Counted from the first letter of the stretch, positions 1 to 9,030 are shown. The stretch is DNA of 64,000 bases from JAFEDN01 sp963712715 (GCA_963712715.1 CAVQJI010000054.1:62001-126000), one strand, 5' to 3'. Made by a program: numbers and translations. Notes: a model not told the origin generated them from the sequence alone.

Positions 1-395
1 TCGATGATCTGGAAATTCCCTATGAATATCTGGATGGTCAATCTCAAGAGCGCATGAAGATCGTGACTCGTTTTCAGGAAAATCAGGGAATTCCCATTTT
101 GTTGGCTGGAATTAAGACGGGGGGGTTGGGACTCAATCTGACCGCCGCCGATTATTGCTTTATTCTAGACCCCTGGTGGAATCCGGCCATTGAACAGCAG
201 GCTGTGGATAGAATACATCGAATTGGGCAGGATAAGCCCGTGAATATCTATCGAATGGTGTCGCAAAATACCGTTGAAGAAAAAATGCTCCTGCTGAAGG
301 CAAAGAAACAGGAAATTGCAGATCAACTGATGACTGCCGATCACTCTTTTCTCGAGCAGCTCAATTATGAAGATTTTCAATTTTTGTTTCAATAG
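1..395 (+). CDS. SNF2-family helicase, C-terminal end (partial)
   Basis: The open frame enters from the left edge, with its first full codon at base 3. It encodes the last ~130 residues of a SWI2/SNF2 ATPase. Helicase motif V is visible as GGLGLNLTAA, followed by the DPWWNP block, and motif VI as DRIHRIGQ, then the typical VEEKMLLL tail. These belong to the second RecA-like lobe that couples ATP hydrolysis to DNA translocation. Bacterial members (RapA/HepA-like or phage-type) act on DNA or on RNA polymerase; the N-terminal half needed to choose is outside the window. The stop is TAG at 393-395. No lesion is seen in the visible part. Confidence 0.93.
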   Translation, partial: DDLEIPYEYLDGQSQERMKIVTRFQENQGIPILLAGIKTGGLGLNLTAADYCFILDPWWNPAIEQQAVDRIHRIGQDKPVNIYRMVSQNTVEEKMLLLKAKKQEIADQLMTADHSFLEQLNYEDFQFLFQ

Positions 396-661
396 AGCTT
401 CTTCGCCTCATGGAGCAATGAACAAGAGTACGTTTAATTGGCATGTGTTGCGTCAGTTGTGGCAGAATCTGGCCAGGTCGGAGTGGATGGTGAACTGCTG
501 CCCCTGTAAGTCGTGATAAAACCGTACGCCTGTGGCACGTAAAAAGTGTGGTCGTTGCTTGGCTTTTATCCATTGACATCAAGCAATGAATGCCGTTGCC
601 CATAATGGTCTCTCCTCTCGTCCCGATGAAGAAAGGCTGGCTATAGGTGATGGGATAGGCT

Positions 662-937
662 CTACAGTCTTTGGGCAGTTTCCCGCCATGATGCTATGAT
701 ATGAGCCGCCGCTGCAGTGATCTGAGTAATGACCCCTTCTGAGTTAATCATCATATTGCCTTTAAACTCGTAGTAGGTTTCCCCTTTGGAAGCGCAATAA
801 CCATAATCGGCTTCACCCGCATAAACTCGGCTACCGTGAGCTCTTTTGAAATGACAAACTGGCATTGGGAAACCATCAGCGATATGCAATAGATCAGAAA
901 AGGCCTCTAATTGATAAGCTATACTGCGCGCGGTCAC
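662..937 (-). pseudogene. IS982-type transposase fragment
   Basis: A 91-residue frame has the look of the central part of an IS982-family DDE transposase: DGFPMPVCHFKRAH, then a GEADYGYCASK block and YYEFKG. In the family these surround the first catalytic aspartate. The N-terminal and C-terminal parts are missing, so it cannot be active. Bases 396-661 and 938-1014 around it hold no gene I can identify; the former may carry more decayed IS sequence. Family assignment is by motif memory, not by a search. Confidence 0.6.
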
Positions 938-1014
938 AAAATGCGGTTTTAATTTCTTGATTTATTTGTATAAGAGTTCATCATATTTCCATCTTAATTT
1001 GCGATGGAACGTTA

Positions 1015-1613
1015 ATGATGATCAAGATCAAATTATCGGTAGAGAAACAAAACCAACTAAAAGATTTACAGCAAAATCACATCCACCCCGTTATCAGGCG
1101 TCGGGCACTTGTTGTATTATTGAGATTTGAAAATACACCCAATGACCAGATAACAAGCATTACGGGTCTTTGCGAAAATGTCATCATCCACTATATTCGC
1201 ATGTATCAAGAGGGTGGCATTAAGTGCTTAACCGAATTAAATTTTAGAAAACCACTCAAGTGTGTGAGTTGTTAAAAAAACTCGCCGATAATGCCACACT
1301 ACCCATGAGCATTATTTTAGATAACGCACGATATCAACGATGTCGATTGGTGATGGCTTTTGCGGAAAAACCGGGAATTGAACTGATATTCCTTCCTCCG
1401 TATTCTCCAAATCTTAACCTGATTGAGCGTCTGTGGAGATTAACGAAAAAGGAGTGTCTGTATTCAAAATACTACGATAACTTCAATGCATTTAGCGGTG
1501 CTATTAGTGGATTCTTTGCGGCCATGACATCCTCTCACCAAAAGCAACTGGACTCTTTATTAACACTTAAGTTTCAGTTATTTACTCAAGAGCAAATACG
1601 AAAGGCTGCTTAA
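1015..1613 (+). pseudogene. IS630-type transposase with internal deletion
   Basis: Two frames make up one broken gene. Bases 1015-1275 encode an N-terminal helix-turn-helix region (RRRALVVLL, then a TGLCENVIIHYI helix). From about 1255 a different frame encodes the C-terminal half of a DDE_3 transposase, with the second catalytic aspartate in ILDNARYQ, the LPPYSPNLN block and the catalytic glutamate in NLIERLW. The middle section of roughly 100 or more residues carrying the first aspartate is absent. An intact IS630 transposase is about 340 residues; here about 200 remain. It is a dead remnant next to other IS debris. Confidence 0.85.
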
Positions 1614-1805
1614 TCCCCTATATGCGCTTCACAGACTTCAATGCCTTCTTCGTGTGCTTCCGGCAGAGTTGCGTGCACTAATTTAATTTTCGCCTTATCA
1701 TAGAGTTCCACAGCATAATTTCCAGACTTCCGGCAAGCGTGCGTGATTTTCCATGGTTCGCTTCGCTATGCTCATGGCTCCATTCATTGATTATAAGGAG
1801 CAACG

Positions 1806-2222
1806 ATGACTACGAACACTCAAGTTCATTTAGACCACTTAACTTTGGATTCGGTTAAACAGGTTTTTGATAACTGGCGCAAAAAGCCACAACGTGAGAA
1901 AGCCATTCCTCTCGACCTTTGGCGGCAAGTCGTCCAACTGATTCCGCATTATCGACAACGCCAGATATTAAAGACACTGAGACTCAACCATGCCCAACTG
2001 CGCAAACATCTCGATTTAATCACTCAGCGCTCATCAGAGCCTCACTCGGTTGAGCAGACACCATCGGCTCAGCCACCCACTTCTTTTGTTAAAGCTTTTT
2101 TACCGCCTACTGCCGATCAGACTTATCAAGTCGAATGCCAACGACCGGATGGCGCACAGTTAACCATTAAAAATCTGGATTCCAACGGACTCAGTATGCT
2201 CATTCAACACTGGAAGTTTTAA
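1806..2222 (+). CDS. tnpA: IS66-type accessory protein TnpA
   Basis: The 138-residue protein has the opening pattern of IS66-group TnpA proteins: a short helical region with FDNWRKKP and IPLDLWRQVVQLIPHY, then a basic DNA-binding-like segment RQRQILKTLRLNHAQLRKHL. TnpA is one of two accessory proteins needed with TnpB for IS66 transposition. An AAGGAG ribosome site lies just upstream of the ATG. It ends two bases before tnpB, so the two are probably translated together. Unusually, the expected tnpC does not follow on the same strand. Confidence 0.75.
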   Translation: MTTNTQVHLDHLTLDSVKQVFDNWRKKPQREKAIPLDLWRQVVQLIPHYRQRQILKTLRLNHAQLRKHLDLITQRSSEPHSVEQTPSAQPPTSFVKAFLPPTADQTYQVECQRPDGAQLTIKNLDSNGLSMLIQHWKF

Positions 2223-2224
2223 CC

Positions 2225-2668
2225 ATGTTAGCACTCACACCCACGCAACCTTTGCTGCTCGCCATCCAGCCCGCTGACTTCAGGAAAGGTATTGATTCTC
2301 TCGTCGCACTTTGCCGCCAACAACTCCAACAGGATCCTTTTTCCGGCATCGTGTTTGTCTTTACCAATAAAAACCGTACGGCTATTAAGGCTTTAGTCTT
2401 TGATGGTACCGGGTTTTGGCTTTGCCTTAAACGATTTTCCGCGGGAAAATTAAAATGGTGGCCGACAACTCCTGAAGATTCCCATCGCATTAAACCGGTT
2501 GAACTGCTCATTTTATTCAACCAGGGTCATCCCCTCCAGGCTCGATTATCCGAACCCTGGCGACGGGTCACTCCCTCTATTCCCACACCCGTTATGCCGC
2601 CAGGCGAAAACACAGGCTTTCCAAAGTCTTCCGGTAACGCCACGGCAGCCACTCTTGCGGGTTTTTAA
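2225..2668 (+). CDS. tnpB: IS66 Orf2-family protein TnpB
   Basis: This is recognisable as TnpB from DFRKGIDSLVALCRQQL, then VFVFTNKNRTAIKALVFDGTGFWLCLKRF and the WWP block near residue 80. TnpB is a small accessory protein of IS66 elements with no known catalytic motif. The family core ends at about residue 118; the remaining residues are a read-through whose last 77 bases overlap the 3' end of the opposite-strand tnpC. The start is two bases after the tnpA stop, which suggests coupling. Confidence 0.85.
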   Translation: MLALTPTQPLLLAIQPADFRKGIDSLVALCRQQLQQDPFSGIVFVFTNKNRTAIKALVFDGTGFWLCLKRFSAGKLKWWPTTPEDSHRIKPVELLILFNQGHPLQARLSEPWRRVTPSIPTPVMPPGENTGFPKSSGNATAATLAGF

Positions 2669-4307
2669 ACACCAGCGATTTGTATTCTTGCAAAGCCACC
2701 AGATAATCAAACGGATTTTCTCCCGCCAACGCCGCCGTTTGGATGAGGCTAGTCAAAATATTGCTGATGGCTGCACCGTGCCGGGTTTTATAAAACATCG
2801 CCGCTTTACGTACTCGAATAGGTATTTTGAGGGCCCTTTCGACGATATTATTGTCAATCGGCGCGCCGGGCACAATTAAGAAGCGCCTCAGCGCTTTCCA
2901 GTGTTTTAACAAATAACGCATTGCTTTTCCCAGTGAACTGTTCGGCTCCACCTGTTTCTCCGCTAACTGGGCTTTCAGCCACCGATTCAGTTCCAGCATG
3001 ACCGGTTTGCTGTGTTGGCGATGATAACGCCAGCGTTCCATCGATGACATCCCTTGTGTTTTTTCCTCTACCTCAAACACCACCGCCAAAGATTTCATCA
3101 CCTTTAAACACGGTTCAGGGAAAAAATCCAACAAATCCCGGAACTTTCTGAAGCCATGACCCAGGCAGTTACACAGGATCGTTTTAAATGATTTCGGAAT
3201 ATTCACCGGCAAAGCATCGCACATCTGGATAATCGCTGGTTTAGTACTGTCACGATGGCGCAGTATTTGCTCTAAATTTTCTCCTGCGTGGCGTTTTCCC
3301 GTATAGTATAAGGCGATGGTATGACCTTCGGCTTTGGCAATAATGCAACTGGTATGCATGCCGGGGCGGTTCTTGTCGGGATTAGCCTTATTCTCTTGCA
3401 TGATCGATAATATCTTTACCGTGGTATCATCATTGTGAACTAATTCCCCATTGGCCGCTTTTTTTTCTAAAATATTCACCACCGGATAGGCCGCATCGGC
3501 CACGGATTCTACCAGCTCAAACTGCGTGGCATCAGGCAAGGGAAATCCTAATAATCGTTGCACATTTTCCTGACGATAAAATGGAACCGCCACATAATAT
3601 TTTTGAATAGCCAATTGTGCCTTGAACGCATGATCATATTTTTCCTTCGGTGCATTCGGTGGTAACGGAGCAGTTACCACCTCGCCGCACAAATTACAAC
3701 GTAACTTATCTAACAGATAACGGTGAACCGTCGCCAGGGCGTTACCGGTGATGCGGATCACCACGCCAGGATGCTTGAGCGGATACAGATGGCCACCACA
3801 GCCATCGGGACACTCATTACCCGCTTGGAATATGTCCAAAGCGATCGGAATGTTAATGGCCGTGATGTAGGCGGCTTGTCCGATGCGACCATGCCCTTTG
3901 CGGGTATTGCGGGTGGTTTCCGGTGTAGGCTGGGCTACCAGATCGCTGGGTGGGTTGTCGCCACTCGTGCCCGTGTCGCCGGGAGGAGAATCGGCGTTTC
4001 CCTCTGCATTCGACGAGGTAGACGACTCTACTGATTTTTCCAGAGGATTCGAAGAATTTTTATTGTCTTTCTTTTTTTTCTTCCTGGAGTGACTCCCACC
4101 TTCGCCGAATAACATGCGCTGAAGGTTGCGAATACTAATGTTTTTTTCGCGAATCGCTTCGGGTAACCAGGTCGCAAATTCAATGCAACCAATCATCAAG
4201 TCTTGCGTTTCTTTGCTTAAATTACTGGTTTGAATTTCACGAACCGCTGCATCTAATTCTTCGCGTGATTTGTTGATAATCATCGGCAATTGATAGGTAA
4301 TATTCAA
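2592..4307 (-). CDS. tnpC: IS66-family transposase TnpC
   Basis: A 571-residue transposase of the IS66 DDE class. It begins with a helical N-terminus, then a Lys/Ser/Gly-rich linker (about residues 75-135) and a Cys4-type zinc-binding region (CPDGC at ~167 and CNLC at ~203). The catalytic domain follows with aspartates in HNDDTTVKIL (~292) and QMCDALPVN (~352), and a glutamate in NNIVERALK (~507). The end WLPWRYR matches the usual IS66 C-terminus. Length and motifs suggest an intact enzyme. It points towards tnpA/tnpB instead of following them, which is odd for IS66, where the three genes normally run in one direction. Confidence 0.92.
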   Translation of the reverse strand: MNITYQLPMIINKSREELDAAVREIQTSNLSKETQDLMIGCIEFATWLPEAIREKNISIRNLQRMLFGEGGSHSRKKKKKDNKNSSNPLEKSVESSTSSNAEGNADSPPGDTGTSGDNPPSDLVAQPTPETTRNTRKGHGRIGQAAYITAINIPIALDIFQAGNECPDGCGGHLYPLKHPGVVIRITGNALATVHRYLLDKLRCNLCGEVVTAPLPPNAPKEKYDHAFKAQLAIQKYYVAVPFYRQENVQRLLGFPLPDATQFELVESVADAAYPVVNILEKKAANGELVHNDDTTVKILSIMQENKANPDKNRPGMHTSCIIAKAEGHTIALYYTGKRHAGENLEQILRHRDSTKPAIIQMCDALPVNIPKSFKTILCNCLGHGFRKFRDLLDFFPEPCLKVMKSLAVVFEVEEKTQGMSSMERWRYHRQHSKPVMLELNRWLKAQLAEKQVEPNSSLGKAMRYLLKHWKALRRFLIVPGAPIDNNIVERALKIPIRVRKAAMFYKTRHGAAISNILTSLIQTAALAGENPFDYLVALQEYKSLVFKNPQEWLPWRYRKTLESLCFRLAA

Positions 4308-4443
4308 ATGATCTTCCTTTTATCTTCATGATGACAATCCTGTCATTGGCGAGAGTTTGTATCAGAATATTTTAAAAATCAAGCATTTTCACCCATTCTT
4401 GCAAGAAAATGGACGCTGCGCAAACTCATCATAATTGAAAAAT

Positions 4444-4692
4444 TTAATTACGGCACGCATGGTCGCCGGAAGGGCACCCTTCTTCCAATGTACCCTCCCA
4501 TTTCCCATTCAAGAATACACACGGTTGATAGGTTTCATTGCTGTAAGTATAAAACGCTAAACTCCAGACATTATCTCTAAAATAACGTAAACGACCTATT
4601 GGAAATTCCCTGGTTTCGTTCCTTTTTAAGGCATCAAGATAACAAAATTGACTTTTAAAGCGAAGCTTCAATTCATATCTTGAAAACCACAT
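4444..4692 (-). CDS. small hypothetical protein
   Basis: An 82-residue frame rich in aromatic and charged residues (FSRYELKLRFKSQF, LRYFRDNVWSLAFY). I do not recognise a family. The best ribosome site on this strand, an AAGGAG just upstream, serves an ATG about 20 bases earlier in another frame that stops after 12 codons. Either a small leader precedes this gene or one base has been gained or lost near the 5' end. It sits between the IS66 set and the J-domain gene. Confidence 0.4.
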   Translation of the reverse strand: MWFSRYELKLRFKSQFCYLDALKRNETREFPIGRLRYFRDNVWSLAFYTYSNETYQPCVFLNGKWEGTLEEGCPSGDHACRN

Positions 4693-4815
4693 AAAGCGTT
4701 AAATAAGCCATTTTTCACTCCTTTCTTAAAATAGATTCAACACGATCAGGGGTTTTCCCTGTCCTCTTTTCTTATCCTCTGAGCAGATCACACCACCCAG
4801 AGGATTTCATACTAT

Positions 4816-5322
4816 TTATGCAGTCATTCTATGACGGACAACCTCTTCTTCCGTTGCCCGGCTACCATAAACCGAGCGAATTTTTTCCATCCTCCACGAT
4901 TGACGATTGCGGGATTTGTAATGCTCAGGCCGAAAATACCAACGCTGTTTATGCGGCGACCACAGAAAATGAGCGGATTTCAACGCTTCTTTATGGGGCC
5001 GGGTATTACCGCTCACCCAAATCCACGCGCCGCATATTTCAATGTCCAATCCTAACCCTTTAATGGCGTTTAACGCGGTATTAAAGGCTTCACCGTAATC
5101 CGGAGTATCGACGGCACGATCCTCATGATTGATTTTATTGTCGGCATACGCCTGCTTGAGTACCTCGTAAGCCGCATTGATCAACTGCATCATCTCCAAC
5201 CCTGCCGGATTATGATCCGGGTGGTATTTAGCGGCGGCGCGTCGATAAACTATTTTGATATCGTCTAACGTGATGGGATGTTCATGAAGGTTTAAAATAG
5301 ACAGGGCGTCCCTAATTTGCAT
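4816..5322 (-). CDS. J-domain (DnaJ-like) protein
   Basis: A 168-residue protein with an N-terminal J domain (residues ~1-60). The HPD motif needed to stimulate Hsp70 ATPase is present in KYHPDHNP, followed by the third helix MMQLINAAYEVLKQA. The remaining ~100 residues hold a separate domain ending in a Trp/Arg-rich region (WSPHKQRWYF). There is no Gly/Phe or zinc-finger region, so this is a type III J protein. Small J-domain proteins of this shape occur on conjugative elements, but their partner is unknown. An AGGAG site lies just upstream of the ATG, and a good sigma-70 promoter is at 5395-5424. Confidence 0.85.
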   Translation of the reverse strand: MQIRDALSILNLHEHPITLDDIKIVYRRAAAKYHPDHNPAGLEMMQLINAAYEVLKQAYADNKINHEDRAVDTPDYGEAFNTALNAIKGLGLDIEICGAWIWVSGNTRPHKEALKSAHFLWSPHKQRWYFRPEHYKSRNRQSWRMEKIRSVYGSRATEEEVVRHRMTA

Positions 5323-5394
5323 ACATGCTCCTATACCCGATGGGTGTTTTTGTTTGGGTTAAGAGGCCAATCCTCTTAAAACTCCATGGTGTTA

Positions 5395-5424
5395 ACTCTA
5401 GCGGACCCAGGCACCCTTTGTCAA
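5395..5424 (-). promoter_or_regulatory. sigma-70 promoter with shared GGGTCCGC box
   Basis: On the minus strand a perfect -35 TTGACA (5419-5424) and a -10 TAGAGT (5395-5400) are 18 bases apart. The bases GGGTCCGC abut the -10 hexamer. The same arrangement recurs at 9674-9702, which suggests a common repressor or activator. It would drive the J-domain gene, leaving a ~70-base leader. Confidence 0.6.
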
Positions 5425-5614
5425 GGCTCATTTAAAGTATTTTTAAAATCTCTTTTTATATTAATATATTGATTTAAAACTAATTGTTTTATTTTTAGAT
5501 ATTTATTTATCTTATTTTCTATTGACGCCAGCCCCTTTCCGGCCTAAACTCTGTTCAATAGAAAGACTACTCACGGAGAGCAGTCTAAAAACCCCCTCGG
5601 GTATAGGAGAAAAC

Positions 5615-6325
5615 ATGATGACGACCCACGATATTTTAACGACCACTACCACCACGACAACTCATGGCGATCAACCCTTAAACACGCCGCCCTCAGTTAG
5701 CCCCACCCAGCCGGATGACCCAACACCACCGATTCACCTACATTTAGCCCAGCGTATTCGCCATCTTGAGCCATATTTGCTGAGCAGCCGTACTTGTTTG
5801 CGACACCCCAAACTGACCGAGCAACTGCGTACCTTGCCGGATTTTCCGCTATTTAAACGCGCCTATTCTGTAGAACCTCCCGATCAGGTTACCAACCCTC
5901 TCTATTACGATCAGCTTGTCCGCAATTGTTACCGCTTTTTTATGGAAGATTTGATCACTGTCAGCGAGCAGGTGAGGCGCTGGATCTCGACTTCCCGCCA
6001 CCAGGAAGAGACGCCCATCATCAATTCGTTTCAAGTGAATCCAAAAGGATGGGTGGAATACTGCGTGATCAGTGGTCTGCGCTGGGATTTTGCCTCGAAT
6101 CCGGAGCAAGCCGGCCAGTGGACGAAATACCTGGATTTACACGAGTTATTTTCCATCGACCCTCAAAAACAGATCCGAATTGAAGATGCGATTCCCGGCA
6201 GCCCGTTGATCGCCCTTTATATTCAAGAGCATCCACATACAGAGGGTCACAAAGGCCAACTCTTTTGGTACAATCTCGACACACGTCGTCCCGGCTCAGT
6301 CGGCGACGCCGTGCGTTACCGATAA
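5615..6325 (+). CDS. hypothetical protein with Thr-rich N-terminus
   Basis: A 236-residue protein. The start at 5615 is chosen because an AGGAG site (5605-5609) precedes ATGATG; the frame is open further upstream without a ribosome site. The N-terminal 45 residues are rich in Thr and Pro and probably disordered. The remainder looks folded, with aromatic blocks such as YDQLVRNCYRFFMEDLI and a Trp-rich region near residue 140. No signal peptide or membrane segment is seen. I do not recognise a family. It probably forms an operon with the next gene, whose ribosome site lies in a hairpin between them. Confidence 0.65.
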   Translation: MMTTHDILTTTTTTTTHGDQPLNTPPSVSPTQPDDPTPPIHLHLAQRIRHLEPYLLSSRTCLRHPKLTEQLRTLPDFPLFKRAYSVEPPDQVTNPLYYDQLVRNCYRFFMEDLITVSEQVRRWISTSRHQEETPIINSFQVNPKGWVEYCVISGLRWDFASNPEQAGQWTKYLDLHELFSIDPQKQIRIEDAIPGSPLIALYIQEHPHTEGHKGQLFWYNLDTRRPGSVGDAVRYR

Positions 6326-6341
6326 CTGTTGGGGAGGGAAT

Positions 6342-6361
6342 CCTCCCTGAAATCAGGGAGG
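6342..6361 (+). promoter_or_regulatory. hairpin containing the next gene's ribosome site
   Basis: A perfect 8-base-pair stem (6342-6349 with 6354-6361) with a 4-base loop. Its 3' arm contains AGGGAGG, the ribosome-binding sequence for the ATG at 6371. Pairing would hide the site. It may couple translation to the upstream gene or act as a weak terminator; it has no following T-run. Confidence 0.5.
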
Positions 6362-6370
6362 CTTGCCCCA

Positions 6371-7327
6371 ATGCTCGAAATGCGATTGATAAAAACCCAA
6401 AAGAAAATTCGGGTGGATGTGTTCCGTCGGTATAAAGCCATGGATCCGGCCACTCAGAAATCTAAATTCTATTTCAAACAACTCGGTTCCCTCGGTTCAC
6501 TGCCTATCGATACCGACGATTTCCCCGGCTTATGGGAGCAAATGGAGCCGGACGAAATCGTGCAGCTCCAAAACTGGCTGGCTGAAACGCAGTTCGGCGA
6601 ATCCCTGCAAATAACGGTTGACCAATTGGAAAAGGTCTCCGTTCGAATGCCGACACCGTTACTGGCAGCATTGACCCGCTTATCTCTGGAAGCGAGCCGG
6701 GCGGGCCTGGATTTTATCCCCCATCAAATGATCCTCAGTACCTTACTTCAACAAGCGCGCCAGATGGAGAAACACATTGACCTCAAAAATGGATTTCAGA
6801 GCGGCATCCTGGCCAGGGCCGGTGTGCCTGCGTTAGCGGACACCCTGGAGGAAACCGACTGCGCTTCCGATCCCGAAAGCCGTACCCTCTTTAAAACCCT
6901 GTTGGATTTAAAACAACCGGTCGGTAGAACCTGTACCGCCTTAGAAGCGGCGGCGGCGCGATACGGCAAGATCAAAAAAATAGCGCCACCGCACCTGATC
7001 GAATGGGCGGGGGACTCCAAATACAAAAGCACCCACAAAAGAATTAAAAAATGGTGCTATGCCCTTGCTATCGATGTCCTGCATCAGCAAGGCGTTAACG
7101 CTACCCATTTGATGTCGCCGGCGCGGGTTGCCGACTTTTGGATTCGTCAAAATGCTTCCCGTTATTCAGTGTTAGAGGCGCCCGCAGCATTTATTCGGTT
7201 GTTTGAAGTAAAACCGGAACATCATGCCGCTGTCATGAAGGTGATAGCGTATTTTTACGAGACACACCCAACCGCCGCCCAGGTTGCTTCATCAACGGCC
7301 ATACCAAAACCCACAGAGGCCGAATAA
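6371..7327 (+). CDS. hypothetical protein of the island
   Basis: A 318-residue protein starting at the ATG 10 bases after AGGGAG. The N-terminus (KIRVDVFRRYKAMDP) is basic, followed by a helical region with LPIDTDDFPGLWEQMEPDE. A segment near residue 215 (KYKSTHKRIKKW) is strongly basic and could bind nucleic acid. No enzyme motif is visible and I do not recognise the family. The last ~50 codons are present a second time as a decayed copy at 8447-8605, so a paralogue or a rearranged copy once lay there. It is convergent with the F-box gene. Confidence 0.65.
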   Translation: MLEMRLIKTQKKIRVDVFRRYKAMDPATQKSKFYFKQLGSLGSLPIDTDDFPGLWEQMEPDEIVQLQNWLAETQFGESLQITVDQLEKVSVRMPTPLLAALTRLSLEASRAGLDFIPHQMILSTLLQQARQMEKHIDLKNGFQSGILARAGVPALADTLEETDCASDPESRTLFKTLLDLKQPVGRTCTALEAAAARYGKIKKIAPPHLIEWAGDSKYKSTHKRIKKWCYALAIDVLHQQGVNATHLMSPARVADFWIRQNASRYSVLEAPAAFIRLFEVKPEHHAAVMKVIAYFYETHPTAAQVASSTAIPKPTEAE

Positions 7328-7413
7328 CGCAACTTCCCATGCAGAAACCGTATGGTCTGGTCTGGAACCTTTTTTTAGGGCAAGAGCATAGAATCTATCA
7401 TGAGCCAAAAGCA

Positions 7414-8283
7414 CTATCTCATCACTAATTGTTTAGCAGGTTCGATGGGTTTTTTGGATTTCTCTACGGCTTTCGTTAAGAGTTGACGACATTGCGAATT
7501 TTTTGGAGCGACATCTAATGCACTTCGGCCCCAGACGTTGGTCATGTTGGTTGAAGCCCTGGCTTCTAATAATATCTTCACGCAATCGGTATATTTTTTC
7601 CTTGCGGCCTTATGCAAAGCGGTATCCCATGATGAAGTTTTATAGTCCACATCAGCCTTGGCTTCAATTAAGATAGAGACACACTGGGTTTGATTTGCCT
7701 TCACCGCATACATTAAAGCCGATTTACCCGCAAACTCAACAGGTACACCCATTGTGCCTAGCGCCTTTAATAGAGGAATGACCGTATTCACTCCAGCCCC
7801 CTGACGCAGAATGTACTGTAACAAATCAGTATAGCCACGCTGGGCCGCAAAATTTAAAAAAGTGGAGGGTTCTGGGGTAAAACTGGTGTTGATAACCGCT
7901 GACGAGAATAAATGAGGGAAATGGGTATCAAATTTTTCAAAACCATGATCGAGTATCTTGAAGAATAACTGAAAAAGATGTTGGGTGGATCGATCTTTGG
8001 ATAATTTAATTTCTAAAATAACCGAATATACTCGGGCATACATTTCTTTATAAGTTTCAATGCGATCTTCTTTAAAGAATTTCTTCCTGACACGAGGTTT
8101 TGGCCAATTGCTGATATCGCGTCTCACACATTTTTCCCAAAATTCCTTATTTTCTTCCGCAAAGAGATTCGATAAAGATCGATGCGTCCTGGCCACTTTT
8201 GCCCAAGTGACCGGATCCAGAAATCCGGTGAGATACGTTACAAATGTAGAATTCATAAAGAAACTAATGATGTTTCCTTTCAT
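7414..8283 (-). CDS. F-box-like/ankyrin repeat protein, putative host-directed effector
   Basis: A 289-residue protein with two eukaryotic-type parts. Residues ~12-55 fit an F-box: FVTYLTGFLDPVTWAKVART, then a Ser-Leu-x-x-Leu segment and FWEKCVRRD. Residues ~140-275 hold three to four ankyrin units (for instance GKSALMYAVKANQTQCVSIL and TALHKAARKKYTDCVKILL). F-box proteins bind Skp1 of SCF ubiquitin ligases and ankyrin repeats bind a target. Bacterial F-box/ankyrin proteins such as Legionella AnkB are secreted effectors. No Sec signal is present, which fits type IV secretion, though that is inference. It stands alone between mobile-element genes. The start ATG has only a weak ribosome site (AAAGGAAAC at ~8285). 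Confidence 0.8.
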   Translation of the reverse strand: MKGNIISFFMNSTFVTYLTGFLDPVTWAKVARTHRSLSNLFAEENKEFWEKCVRRDISNWPKPRVRKKFFKEDRIETYKEMYARVYSVILEIKLSKDRSTQHLFQLFFKILDHGFEKFDTHFPHLFSSAVINTSFTPEPSTFLNFAAQRGYTDLLQYILRQGAGVNTVIPLLKALGTMGVPVEFAGKSALMYAVKANQTQCVSILIEAKADVDYKTSSWDTALHKAARKKYTDCVKILLEARASTNMTNVWGRSALDVAPKNSQCRQLLTKAVEKSKKPIEPAKQLVMR

Positions 8284-8446
8284 ATGGCCATTATAAAAGC
8301 GCCCCTATGTACTTTCAAGATAAATCTTCTGTATGACTGCAAAAAATAGATGAAATAGTAGAGCAAGAACACCAAAGCTGACATAAATTAGTGAGGATTT
8401 CATAGGGAATAAACTTTAGGCTTTCGCTTCTTTTTTCTCCGTATAG

Positions 8447-8605
8447 GTGTTAGAGGCACCCGCAGCGTTCATCTGGCTTTTTGAGGTCAAACCGAAACGC
8501 TATGCCGCTGTGATGCGCGTGAGAGTGCCTACTTACGAAACACTACCCACCGTCACAGCAGGCACCTCATCAGTTCCAATCTCGGAACAGGTGGGGACGG
8601 AATAA
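8447..8605 (+). pseudogene. decayed duplicate of the 3' end of the gene at 6371
   Basis: Read in frame, these bases give a peptide starting VLEAPAAF and containing LFEVKP and AAVM. This matches the last ~50 residues of the gene ending at 7327 at roughly half of positions or more, including the stop position. There is no start and no upstream part. It is a remnant of duplication or of an element exchange that left the F-box gene between the two copies. Confidence 0.75.
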
Positions 8606-9030
8606 CCCGGTTTTTCTCTGACGGTCTCAGAGGGCGATGGTTGAAGTTCAGCATTCATCTGAATGCCGTTTGCAGTCAATTGAAAATCCACGCGCCGGTT
8701 TTTTCTTTCCCTTTCATGGGGAATATCGACTCGCCAAATAATTTGAAATTTGACACAACCATTAGACACTTTGATCAATTGATAACCTTGAGTATCGTCC
8801 GATGGGGTAATGAGCTATCGCCACGGATGATCACCATCGACAAAAAAACGAACTCTGGCATTGTCGGTTATCTCCAGATTTTTTAAGATTTGCTTGCCGA
8901 TATAAATGGTCAATCCTGACTTACCTTCGCCCCAATATGAAAAACAAACCCGAATGATGCCGGGAATGTTTTTCAGTGAGGAACGACTGCGAATAGTGCG
9001 AATAGGCCGCACTTCTCTCCACTCAGGCAT
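8533..9030 (-). pseudogene. hypothetical protein gene interrupted by an in-frame TAG
   Basis: From the ATG at 9030 one frame runs 71 residues to a TAG at 8815-8817, and the same frame continues for about 90 more residues to 8533. Both halves read like one protein: the first has SGLTIYIGKQILKNLEI followed by VRFFVDGDHPW, the second TPSDDTQGYQLIKV and KFQIIWRV. The ATG overlaps the stop of the preceding gene by 8 bases, so they are coupled. The last part reads into antisense of the decayed duplicate at 8447-8605, so the original end is uncertain. The function is unknown. Confidence 0.55.
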
